From an uncultured Alphaproteobacteria bacterium (GTDB taxonomy: Bacteria; Pseudomonadota; Alphaproteobacteria; HIMB59; GCA-002718135): a stretch of 41,032 nucleotides of DNA. The stretch lies in assembly GCA_902512415.1 (NCBI GenBank), contig CABXJB010000004.1:1-41032 (forward strand), written 5' to 3'. The notes beneath the pieces were generated by a model, which worked only from the letters and a program-made list of their open reading frames with translations, was not told where the DNA came from and ran no database searches. This document shows positions 8,744 through 16,273 of the stretch, piece by piece. Made by a program: the position numbers and the translations under genes. The first letter of the stretch is position 1. Each line of letters begins with the position of its first letter.

Positions 8744-9847
8744 ATGGGTGCTTATTTAATAAGAAGAATTCTTCTTATATTTCCAACACTTTTTGGAATA
8801 ATGTTAATTAATTTTGCTGTTATTCAAATTGTTCCTGGTGGTCCAGTTGAGCAAATGATTGCTCAAATGACAGGAACTGCTGTTGAATCTACAGCTCGAT
8901 TTTCAGGAGCTGGTGAGGGAGAATTAAATTCAAGTTTTGATGCATCAAGTTTTGAAGATGGTGATTCAAAATACAGAGGGGCTCAGGGTCTTGACCCAGA
9001 TATTATTAAAGAAATTGAAGTAATGTATGGAATGGATAAACCTGCTCATGAACGATTCTTCAAAATGTTAAAAAGTTATGTATTTTTTGATTTTGGTGAA
9101 AGCTTTTTTCGTGATCAAAAAGTCACCTCATTAGTTCTAGATAAAATGCCGGTATCTATATCTCTTGGCTTATGGACAACATTACTAGTTTATTTAATCT
9201 CCATTCCGCTTGGTATAAGAAAAGCAATACTTGATGGTTCTAGATTTGATATTATATCAAGTAGCATAGTAACTATTGGATATGCAATTCCAAATTTTTT
9301 ATTTGCTGTCATATTAATTGTTTTTTTTGCTGGTGGCCGATTTTATGATATTTTTCCATTAAGAGGTTTAACATCAGAAAATTTTTCTGAACTAAACTTA
9401 CTGTCTCAAATTAAAGATTATTTTTGGCATTTAACATTACCGCTTATTGCAATGATTGTTAGTGGATTTGCAGGTCTAACTTTTTTAACAAAAAACTCCT
9501 TTATTGATCAAATTAATCAACAATATGTTATGACTGCTCGAGCAAAAGGATTGCCTGAGAGAAAAGTTCTTTACGGTCATGTTTTTAGAAATTCTATGCT
9601 AATAGTTATAGCCGGTTTTCCTTCAGCTTTTATAGGTGTACTATTTTCTAGTTCATTATTCATTGAAGTAATTTTTTCATTGGATGGACTAGGTTTGCTT
9701 GGATATGAAGCAGCTCTTACAAGAGATTATCCTGTAATTTTTGCAACATTATATTTCTTTTCCCTCCTAGGTTTAGTCATGAGTATAATTGGTGATTTCA
9801 TGTATTCCATAATTGATCCAAGAATTGATTTCGAGTCAAGAGAATGA
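8744..9847 (+). CDS. yejB: ABC importer permease, YejB type
   Basis: Inner-membrane permease of the DppB/OppB family. The N-terminus MGAYLIRRILLIFPTLFGIMLINF is the usual first helix. The YejB-specific insertion VVPGGPVEQMIAQ-like region and long periplasmic loop (residues 35-90) are present. The EAA cytoplasmic loop is seen as ARAKGLPERKVLYGHVFRN. There are six predicted membrane helices. Its 367 aa match E. coli YejB (about 364). It begins 40 bp after yejA and overlaps yejE by 4 bp (ATGA), indicating translational coupling. Confidence 0.92.
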   Translation: MGAYLIRRILLIFPTLFGIMLINFAVIQIVPGGPVEQMIAQMTGTAVESTARFSGAGEGELNSSFDASSFEDGDSKYRGAQGLDPDIIKEIEVMYGMDKPAHERFFKMLKSYVFFDFGESFFRDQKVTSLVLDKMPVSISLGLWTTLLVYLISIPLGIRKAILDGSRFDIISSSIVTIGYAIPNFLFAVILIVFFAGGRFYDIFPLRGLTSENFSELNLLSQIKDYFWHLTLPLIAMIVSGFAGLTFLTKNSFIDQINQQYVMTARAKGLPERKVLYGHVFRNSMLIVIAGFPSAFIGVLFSSSLFIEVIFSLDGLGLLGYEAALTRDYPVIFATLYFFSLLGLVMSIIGDFMYSIIDPRIDFESRE

Positions 9848-10872
9848 TTAATTTATCACCAATTAATAAAAGACGATTAAAAAATTTTGTATCTAACAAA
9901 AGAGGTTTTTATTCGTTTTGGATTTTTGTTTTTTTATTCATAGTTTCTTTATTTGCTGATTTTATATCTAATGAGAAACCATTATTAATTAAATTTGAGA
10001 AACAATTTTATTTCCCAATTTTTTCAATATACTCTGAAACTACATTTGGTGGAGACTTTGAAACTGAAGCTGATTATAGGGACCCTTATGTAAAAAATTT
10101 AATTAATACATCCGGCTGGATGATAATGCCTATAATTCCATACAAGTATAATACTATCATTAGGGATATTGATAGTCCTGCCCCCTCTCCTCCTAGTAAA
10201 AAAAATTGGTTGGGGACAGACGATCAAGCAAGAGATGTATTATCTAGATTAATCTATGGTTTTAGAATTTCAATTTTATTTGGTTTTGCTTTAACTTTTT
10301 TTTCAATGATAATTGGTGTTTCAGCGGGTGCAATGCAAGGATATTTTGGAGGTAAAACAGATCTTTTTTTTCAAAGATTTATGGAAATATGGTCTGCTAT
10401 CCCCACTTTGTACATCTTAATAATTCTTGCTAGTGTGATTCAGCCAAATTTCTGGTGGTTATTAATGATTTTACTTCTTTTTAGTTGGATGGGTTATGTT
10501 GGCGTGGTTAGAGCTGAATTTTTAAGAGCAAGAAATTTTGATTATATTCGTGCAGCAAAAGCGCTTGGGGTGAGCACTTCCAAAATTATTATTAGACATA
10601 TGATCCCAAATGCAACAGTTGCAACAATAACTTTTCTTCCTTTTAGTTTAAGCGCCTCAGTTACTGCTTTATCTGGATTAGATTTTTTGGGCTTTGGTCT
10701 ACCTCCAGGATCTGCGTCTCTTGGTGAGATGGTTAATCAGGGCCGAAATAACCTTCAAGCACCTTGGTTAGGTTTAACAAGTTTTTTTACACTAGGGTTA
10801 ATGCTTGGTCTTTTGGTTTTTGTTGGTGAAGCAATAAGAGATGCTCTAGATCCAAGAAAGACGTTTAAATAA
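9844..10872 (+). CDS. yejE: ABC importer permease, YejE type
   Basis: Second permease of the importer, DppC/OppC family. After a first membrane helix (about 24-40) comes a long periplasmic segment with the YejE-like NWLGTDDQARDVLSRLIYG block, then five further helices. The EAA loop is AAKALGVSTSKIIIRHMIPN, and the C-terminal GEAIRDALDPR is characteristic. Its 342 aa are normal. It starts inside the last codon of yejB and ends 1 bp before yejF. Confidence 0.92.
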   Translation: MINLSPINKRRLKNFVSNKRGFYSFWIFVFLFIVSLFADFISNEKPLLIKFEKQFYFPIFSIYSETTFGGDFETEADYRDPYVKNLINTSGWMIMPIIPYKYNTIIRDIDSPAPSPPSKKNWLGTDDQARDVLSRLIYGFRISILFGFALTFFSMIIGVSAGAMQGYFGGKTDLFFQRFMEIWSAIPTLYILIILASVIQPNFWWLLMILLLFSWMGYVGVVRAEFLRARNFDYIRAAKALGVSTSKIIIRHMIPNATVATITFLPFSLSASVTALSGLDFLGFGLPPGSASLGEMVNQGRNNLQAPWLGLTSFFTLGLMLGLLVFVGEAIRDALDPRKTFK

Positions 10873-10873
10873 T

Positions 10874-12451
10874 ATGAGTAGTATTGTTTCAATTAACAAT
10901 TTGAGTATTAGTTTTAAAAATAATCAAAAAGTAGTTAACAATATAAATGTAGATATACCTAAGGGCAAAACTATTGCCATTGTTGGAGAATCTGGTTCTG
11001 GAAAAACTCTATCTGCTTTAAGTATTTTAAGATTATTACCTAGTAGTGCTATAATTGAAAAAGGAAGTATTAATTATAATCAAAAAGATTTACTCAACTT
11101 ACCAATAAAAGAAATTGAAAAAATTAGAGGAAATAAAATTTCTACAATTTTTCAAGAACCTATGTCAAGTTTAAATCCTCTACATACAATTGATAAACAA
11201 ATAAAAGAGGTTATCACAACACATAATAATATTAATAATAATGAACTTAATCAAAGGGTAAAAAAATTATTAAGAGAAGTAAATCTAGATGATTTATCGA
11301 ATAGACAAAAAATATATTCATATGAATTATCGGGTGGACAGCGACAGAGAGTGATGATTGCTATGAGTATTGCTAACAATCCTGATTTATTAATAGCTGA
11401 TGAACCAACCACAGCCTTAGATGTAACAGTACAACTTCAAATATTAGAACTGTTAAAAAAAATTCAACAAGAAAGAAAAATGTCGATCATGTTCATCAGT
11501 CATAATTTAGGAGTTGTTAACAAAATCGCAGATTATATATATGTTATGAAAGATGGTAAGATAATAGAAAGTGGTGAAAAATCAGAAATTTTTAATAATC
11601 CAAAAGAAGATTATACAAAACAATTAGTAAGTTTTCAAAATCAAAAAAGACAAAAAAATAATCTTGAATCATTAGAAATATTAAAGATAAATAAGTTAAA
11701 AGTTTGGTATCCTATTAAAAAAGGAATTTTTAAAAAAACAATTGATTATGTTAAGGCTATTGATGATATTAATTTTACATTAAACGAGAGAGAAACAATA
11801 GGTATAGTTGGCGAGTCTGGTTCAGGCAAAACATCACTTATATTGGCAATACTAAAATTAATTAATTCTTCCGGCCAAATAGAATTTAATAAAATAAATT
11901 TAAATTCAATTAAAAAAAATAAACTAAAAGATTTAAGAAAAAATATTCAGATAGTTTTTCAAGATCCCTACTCTTCTTTAAGCCCAAGAATGAATGTTGA
12001 AGAAATATTAACTGAAGGTTTGGAAGTGCATTTTCCTAAATTATCAAAAAATGAAAAACAAAAAAAGATTTCAGATATTTTAAATGAAACTGGAATGAAT
12101 TATGAACGTGATCACAATAAATACCCTCATGAATTTTCTGGTGGACAAAGACAAAGAATAGCTATTGCAAGAGCTTTAATCTTAAAACCTAAAATACTTA
12201 TATTAGATGAACCTACATCTGCTTTAGATATAACTATCCAAAATCAGATTTTGAATCTACTGCAAAATCTTCAAGACAAATATGCTCTTAGTTACATATT
12301 TATTAGTCATGATATGGACGTAATAAGATCAGTTTCAGATAAAGTCTTGGTTCTTAAAACTGGAAAATTAATTGAATATGACGCAGCTGAAATAATATTT
12401 AATAAACCAATTAGCAATTACACAAAAAACCTAATACGTTCCGTGATATAA
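10874..12451 (+). CDS. yejF: ABC importer duplicated ATPase, YejF type
   Basis: Two complete nucleotide-binding domains in one chain, as in YejF. Domain 1 has Walker A GESGSGKT near residue 36, ABC signature LSGGQRQRVMIA and Walker B LLIADEPTTALD. Domain 2 has GESGSGKTS near residue 313, signature FSGGQRQRIAIA and LILDEPTSALD. Both H-loops are present (FISHNL, FISHDM). Its 525 aa are close to E. coli YejF (529). It powers the YejB/YejE channel from the cytoplasm. Confidence 0.94.
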   Translation: MSSIVSINNLSISFKNNQKVVNNINVDIPKGKTIAIVGESGSGKTLSALSILRLLPSSAIIEKGSINYNQKDLLNLPIKEIEKIRGNKISTIFQEPMSSLNPLHTIDKQIKEVITTHNNINNNELNQRVKKLLREVNLDDLSNRQKIYSYELSGGQRQRVMIAMSIANNPDLLIADEPTTALDVTVQLQILELLKKIQQERKMSIMFISHNLGVVNKIADYIYVMKDGKIIESGEKSEIFNNPKEDYTKQLVSFQNQKRQKNNLESLEILKINKLKVWYPIKKGIFKKTIDYVKAIDDINFTLNERETIGIVGESGSGKTSLILAILKLINSSGQIEFNKINLNSIKKNKLKDLRKNIQIVFQDPYSSLSPRMNVEEILTEGLEVHFPKLSKNEKQKKISDILNETGMNYERDHNKYPHEFSGGQRQRIAIARALILKPKILILDEPTSALDITIQNQILNLLQNLQDKYALSYIFISHDMDVIRSVSDKVLVLKTGKLIEYDAAEIIFNKPISNYTKNLIRSVI

Positions 12452-12493
12452 GTTGCAGTAAGTAAATTATAATAATATAGAAGAAAATAAGTT

Positions 12494-13558
12494 ATGACTA
12501 AAAATACAAGAAATTTAATTGAAAGATTAAATTCTGGTCCTGTAATTTGTGCAGAAGGATTTCTTTTTGAAATAGAAAAAAGAGGATATATGTCTTCTGG
12601 AGAATTTGTTCCTATGGTTGCTTTAGATCATCCTGAAGTTCTAGAAAATCTTCATAAAGAATTTCAACATGCTGGTTCTGATGTTGTGCAGGCCTTTACA
12701 TACAATGGTCATAGAGAGAAAATGAGAGTTATCGGTAAAGAAGAACTTTTAGAACCTTTAAATAGATCAGCCTTAAAAATTGCTAAAAAAGTTGCACAAC
12801 ATCCATTGGGAAATGAACATAATCTAATGGCAGGAAATATTTCTAATTCAAACATCTGGAAACAAGATGATAAAAAATCACAATTAGAAGTTGAAAAAAT
12901 GTTTAATGAAATGGTTGATTGGGCGCTTGATGAAGGTGCTGACATGTTAATTGGTGAAACCTTTTATTATGCTGAAGAAGCATATAAGGCCCTAAAAGTA
13001 ATGAGACAAACAGGACTTCCATCAGTTATTACAATTGCTCCTATGGGAGAAAATATAATGAGAGATGGAATTTCTATAGTTGATACGTGTAAAGAATTAG
13101 AACAGCAAGGAGGGGAGGTAGTTGGCATGAATTGTCACAGAGGCCCTACTACTATGATGCCATACCTAAAGGAAATTAGAAAAGCACTTAAATGTCATGT
13201 TGCTGGATTACCAATAAGTTACCGCACCACTAATCAAAATCCAACATTTTTAAATTTACCAGATAATAACGGATGTTTTTGTCCCACACCTCATAAAACT
13301 CCCTTCCCAACAGCCTTAGACCCGATGCAATGTAATAGATATGAAATTGGAAATTTTGCAAAAGAAGCTTTTGATATGGGAGTCAATTATCTTGGAGTTT
13401 GCTGTGGTGCAAATCCAATGTTAATTAGAGAAGTTGCTGAAGCTGTAGGTTTAAAAGTTCCTGCCAGCAAGTATAGGGAAAATATGGCAAATCATTATAT
13501 GTTTGGAACAAATAAAAGGATTCCAAAACATATAAAAGAATATCAAGATAAAGCTTAA
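12494..13558 (+). CDS. Betaine-homocysteine S-methyltransferase
   Basis: Zinc-dependent homocysteine methyltransferase domain over the whole 354 aa. The zinc ligands are Cys214 (GMNCHRGP) and Cys303/Cys304 (GVCCGANP), spaced like the 217/299/300 triad of human BHMT. The N-terminal region (EGFLFEIEKRGY, then QAFTYNGHREKM) resembles betaine-type enzymes more than the S-methylmethionine (MmuM) branch. It would make methionine and dimethylglycine from homocysteine and betaine in the cytoplasm. It begins 42 bp after yejF without a strong Shine-Dalgarno, so operon membership is uncertain. An unusual CFCPTPH insert (about 261-267) adds cysteines not needed for the zinc site. Confidence 0.87.
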   Translation: MTKNTRNLIERLNSGPVICAEGFLFEIEKRGYMSSGEFVPMVALDHPEVLENLHKEFQHAGSDVVQAFTYNGHREKMRVIGKEELLEPLNRSALKIAKKVAQHPLGNEHNLMAGNISNSNIWKQDDKKSQLEVEKMFNEMVDWALDEGADMLIGETFYYAEEAYKALKVMRQTGLPSVITIAPMGENIMRDGISIVDTCKELEQQGGEVVGMNCHRGPTTMMPYLKEIRKALKCHVAGLPISYRTTNQNPTFLNLPDNNGCFCPTPHKTPFPTALDPMQCNRYEIGNFAKEAFDMGVNYLGVCCGANPMLIREVAEAVGLKVPASKYRENMANHYMFGTNKRIPKHIKEYQDKA

Positions 13559-13778
13559 TATTACAATATAAATCTACATGATCAGATATTTAACTTATGT
13601 TATTTTTTACTTTCTTCAGCAGCTAATTCAGGTGAAATTATTGAAAATAACTTTGAGTCTAAAAAATAATTATTACGTTTTCAAATCAATTATTAGCTGA
13701 ATACAAATTAATTTTACTTTAATGTGAGTAACCTATGCGTGACTAAACTTAATATTTATTAAATATTAATTCTCTATT

Positions 13779-13991
13779 TTAGTTGATTTTTTTAAATACA
13801 AGATAATAAGGGCGTGCACTTACAACTAAAAACAATAACACATACCAATACCACGGAGCAAGTAACAAAATATTTACATACTTGGCTATAAGTAAAGTAA
13901 TAATGCAAACTGATAACTTCACTAAACTAACATCATACCATTGCATATTGTTGATAAAGTTTTCGTTTACGTCTTTTATAAATTTAAACAT
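13779..13991 (-). CDS. Small two-helix membrane protein, function unknown
   Basis: A 70-aa reading frame with two predicted membrane helices (about 25-45 and 46-66). A soluble N-terminus contains WYDVSLVKLS, and the second helix contains PWYWYVLLFLVV followed by ARPYYLVFKK. An AGGA Shine-Dalgarno-like element lies about 8 bp before the ATG, which supports translation. The W-Y-W-Y-then-P pattern resembles small conserved hypothetical membrane proteins I associate with marine alphaproteobacteria; that is an impression, not a database result. It sits at the outer edge of the tRNA-Ser fragment region, with a 28-bp tRNA piece 25 bp upstream of its start. Confidence 0.6.
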   Translation of the reverse strand: MFKFIKDVNENFINNMQWYDVSLVKLSVCIITLLIAKYVNILLLAPWYWYVLLFLVVSARPYYLVFKKIN

Positions 13992-14015
13992 GTTTTTCCT
14001 ATCTTAGTTATATTA

Positions 14016-14043
14016 CCACTATACACGCTTTCCAAGCGTGCTG
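14016..14043 (-). repeat. Partial tRNA-Ser copy (anticodon arm), possible attachment-site remnant
   Basis: This 28-bp stretch is identical to positions 18843-18870 inside the intact tRNA-Ser and has the same orientation. It covers the whole anticodon stem-loop (CACGC TTGGAAA GCGTG) plus half of the variable arm, and similarity stops sharply on both sides. It cannot make a tRNA. An identical block of this length in non-coding AT-rich DNA is not expected by chance. The anticodon loop is a known crossover region for tyrosine integrases, so an attachment-site remnant is a reasonable reading. Confidence 0.75.
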
Positions 14044-14055
14044 CCTTTTAATTAA

Positions 14056-14085
14056 TTGTATTATTCACTTAAAAAGAAATATATA
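14056..14085 (+). promoter_or_regulatory. Candidate sigma-70 promoter for the SMR gene
   Basis: TTGTAT (14056-14061) and TATATA (14080-14085) are spaced by 18 bp. The predicted start near 14092 leaves a leader of only about 11 nt before the ATG at 14103, and no Shine-Dalgarno is seen. In AT-rich DNA such matches are common, so support is modest. Confidence 0.35.
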
Positions 14086-14102
14086 CCTACGCTCATAAAA
14101 AC

Positions 14103-14438
14103 ATGAAACCGCTAATGGGATATCTTATTTTGGCATTTGGAATATCAACCGGAATTGCCTCGAATAGTTTTGCAAAAATTTCTGATGGCTTTACAAAATT
14201 AACACCTTCTATTTTGTGTATATTATTAATGTGTATAACAATGTTTTCGCTTGCAAAAGCAATGTCAGTTATACCTGTTGGATTTGCTTATTCTACCTAT
14301 AGTGGACTAACGGTTACAGGTGTATTGATATTTGCTATGCTTAAATATAATCAAATTCCAAATGTTTATGCTTTAGTTGGTATACTATTAATTGTCATTG
14401 GCGTAGTGATGGTTAATTATCTTGGACGATTAAATTAA
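14103..14438 (+). CDS. SMR-family four-helix membrane protein lacking the conserved glutamate
   Basis: A 111-aa protein with four membrane helices that aligns along its length with EmrE-type small multidrug resistance proteins. Helix 1 ends in KISDGFTKL (EmrE KFSEGFTRL), helix 2/3 has SVIPVGFAYSTYSGL (EmrE AYIPTGIAYAIWSGV), and the C-terminus is LIVIGVVMVNYLGRLN. The proton/substrate-binding Glu14 of helix 1 aligns with glycine, and the whole protein has no glutamate; Trp63 aligns with Tyr. Classical proton-coupled drug efflux is therefore doubtful. It lies alone between two tRNA-Ser fragments. It may be a repurposed transporter, a heteromer subunit or a decaying gene. Confidence 0.8.
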   Translation: MKPLMGYLILAFGISTGIASNSFAKISDGFTKLTPSILCILLMCITMFSLAKAMSVIPVGFAYSTYSGLTVTGVLIFAMLKYNQIPNVYALVGILLIVIGVVMVNYLGRLN

Positions 14439-14449
14439 TTTATTTTTGG

Positions 14450-14511
14450 CAGAGAGAGAGGGATTCGAACTCTCGGTAGTATTGCTACTTCACACACTTT
14501 CCAAGCGTGCT
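14450..14511 (-). pseudogene. 3' fragment of a tRNA-Ser gene (attachment-site-like remnant)
   Basis: This 62-bp stretch aligns without gaps to positions 18808-18869 of the intact tRNA-Ser, with 8 differences by my count (about 87% identity). The following CCA and A5 are also shared. It contains the anticodon stem-loop with GGA, the long variable arm, the T arm and the 3' acceptor strand, but the 5' acceptor strand and D arm are missing, replaced by an unrelated A/T-rich sequence. The T stem has one mismatch and the acceptor strand is altered. One pair in the variable arm changed from G-C to A-T on both sides. Same orientation as the intact gene. Confidence 0.85.
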
Positions 14512-14538
14512 AAAAAACAAAGTGTAGAGTTAATATAT

Positions 14539-15372
14539 TTACTTTAAACCTTTACCAGATATCATTGCAGGATTTGCGGTTCGCAAAAGTTTTTCAAGGA
14601 ACAACATTAGAACAACATTTGGAACTACAAGAATTAATGAAAGAACTGCAGCATTTGGTCTCACAAAATCCTGCCCCATGGTAGAAAAAAGAAGAGTTGG
14701 TATTGTTACAAAAGTTGGCGAACCTAAAATAAAAGCAACGGCAAATTCTTCAATAGATTGAATAAATACTATTAAAATACTGGCAAAAAATGCAGGTCTT
14801 AAAGCCGGGAAATAAGCTACTCGCCAACGAGAAAATGTTGTTGCAGATAAATCTCGTGCTGCATCTATATGTTCTTGACTTACTTGTTCAAAACCTACTG
14901 TCATAATTCTTATAGCGTATGGTAAAAACATAACAGCATGAGCTAAAACAATTGCAGCAACTCTATATTCTGAAAGTCCAAAAGAAATTATTGTTGCTGT
15001 TAAAAATACAGATAAAACAAAGTAAGGAGTTACTAAAGGAAGTAAACATAATAATTTAGCAATCTCTTTTCCTACAAAATTATATCTTCCAAAAACGTAA
15101 GCTGTTGGAATAGAGAATATAAGCGTAATTATTGAAACAGTTGGAGCGAGTAAATATGAATTAAAAAGAGCATCTTTTAAATTTGAGCTCTCCCACATAT
15201 AGGTCCATCTATAAAAAGACATAACGGGTGGTGTTACAAGATCTACTGTCCATGGTTCAGCAGGATCAACTAAAGACCATAAGATAGCCATAATAAAAGG
15301 AACTACAATCCAAATAACGCCTATGATAATCATACTAATAAACAAAATACGATGAAGAGATTTAGCAATCAT
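14539..15372 (-). CDS. ABC importer permease (second membrane subunit)
   Basis: Inner-membrane subunit of the PotC/ThiP-like class with about six helices. The EAA loop is seen as AARDLSATTFSRWRVAYFPALRP, where it docks on the ATPase. The 277-aa length is normal. It is the last gene of the ATPase-permease-permease operon and overlaps the preceding permease by 4 bp. Its stop codon lies only 28 bp from the tRNA-Ser 3' fragment at 14450-14511, so the operon ends at the edge of the putative insertion. The substrate cannot be read from the sequence. Confidence 0.88.
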   Translation of the reverse strand: MIAKSLHRILFISMIIIGVIWIVVPFIMAILWSLVDPAEPWTVDLVTPPVMSFYRWTYMWESSNLKDALFNSYLLAPTVSIITLIFSIPTAYVFGRYNFVGKEIAKLLCLLPLVTPYFVLSVFLTATIISFGLSEYRVAAIVLAHAVMFLPYAIRIMTVGFEQVSQEHIDAARDLSATTFSRWRVAYFPALRPAFFASILIVFIQSIEEFAVAFILGSPTFVTIPTLLFSTMGQDFVRPNAAVLSLILVVPNVVLMLFLEKLLRTANPAMISGKGLK

Positions 15373-16271
15373 TTTTGTCTAGTAATAATTGATTTAATAT
15401 TTTTCATTTTGACTGGAGAAAGCCACCCTGGATATTTAAATAATTTATTTATAATAAATGCAACAAGAACAGCGCCAAAAAAAGAAAGTACAATTAATGT
15501 AACACCTACTGTTGCTGCTTCATTCCATTTACCGCGACCACGATACTCAACCATCAATTGAGATAAAGAAAATGTGTTTCTTGGACCAGCTATTTTTTGA
15601 AAAGTGAAATCAGCAAAAGCACCTATAAAAATGATAATAGCAGCAGCAGTCATTGCTGAAATAGTTAGAGGAATAATAATATCAATGAATCTTCTATATA
15701 AGCTAGCACCTAAATCACGAGCTGCATCAAGTGTATCATCGCTAATAGATTGTAATGCACCAGCCAATAAAAGAAGTGCGAAAGGCATATTTTTCCAAGT
15801 TTGCAAGAATAGAACTCCAAAAGCATTTCTGTCATTACGCATTCGAATAGGTTGATCCGTAAAGTTCAAGTATTGTAAAAGTTGGTTTACTAATCCATGA
15901 TATTCAATAACATTTAAAAATAAAAAAGCTGCAACAAGACCATGTACAAGTAACGGGGCCTTTAAAATAGAACTTATGAATAAAGAACCTCGAAATGGTT
16001 TTCGTAACCAGAGTGCAATAGGATAAGCGATCAAAATAGAAAAAATAGTACTAAATGTTCCTATATATAGAGAATATCGAACCGAACGATTGTAAGATTT
16101 TCTTGCAAATATTTTATCCCAAAATTTGATAGTAAATTCATCTTCTCCAAATAAATTATTTAGACCAATTGATTGCATAATAACAATATATGTAACAAAA
16201 CCAATCAAGGCTAAAATAATTCCTAACCCAGGAATTAAGCATAAAATAATAAACAAATATTTTGCAAGCAT
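15369..16271 (-). CDS. ABC importer permease (first membrane subunit)
   Basis: PotB/FbpB-like permease of 300 aa with an N-terminal helix (FIILCLIPGLGIILALIGFV), a periplasmic segment (about 35-65) and five further helices. The EAA loop is DAARDLGASLYRRFIDIIIPLT. It follows the ATPase gene by 2 bp and overlaps the next permease by 4 bp, so all three are one transcript. The family includes importers for polyamines, ferric iron, thiamine and sugars-phosphates; nothing here singles out one of these. Confidence 0.88.
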   Translation of the reverse strand: MLAKYLFIILCLIPGLGIILALIGFVTYIVIMQSIGLNNLFGEDEFTIKFWDKIFARKSYNRSVRYSLYIGTFSTIFSILIAYPIALWLRKPFRGSLFISSILKAPLLVHGLVAAFLFLNVIEYHGLVNQLLQYLNFTDQPIRMRNDRNAFGVLFLQTWKNMPFALLLLAGALQSISDDTLDAARDLGASLYRRFIDIIIPLTISAMTAAAIIIFIGAFADFTFQKIAGPRNTFSLSQLMVEYRGRGKWNEAATVGVTLIVLSFFGAVLVAFIINKLFKYPGWLSPVKMKNIKSIITRQK

Positions 16272-16273
16272 TG

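Noticed and set aside
12452-12493. Riboswitch upstream of the betaine-homocysteine methyltransferase
   Set aside because: The 42-bp gap after yejF is too short and shows no recognisable SAM or SAH riboswitch core.
14450-14511. Functional second tRNA-Ser gene
   Set aside because: The 5' acceptor strand and D arm are missing and the T stem has a mismatch, so no cloverleaf can form.
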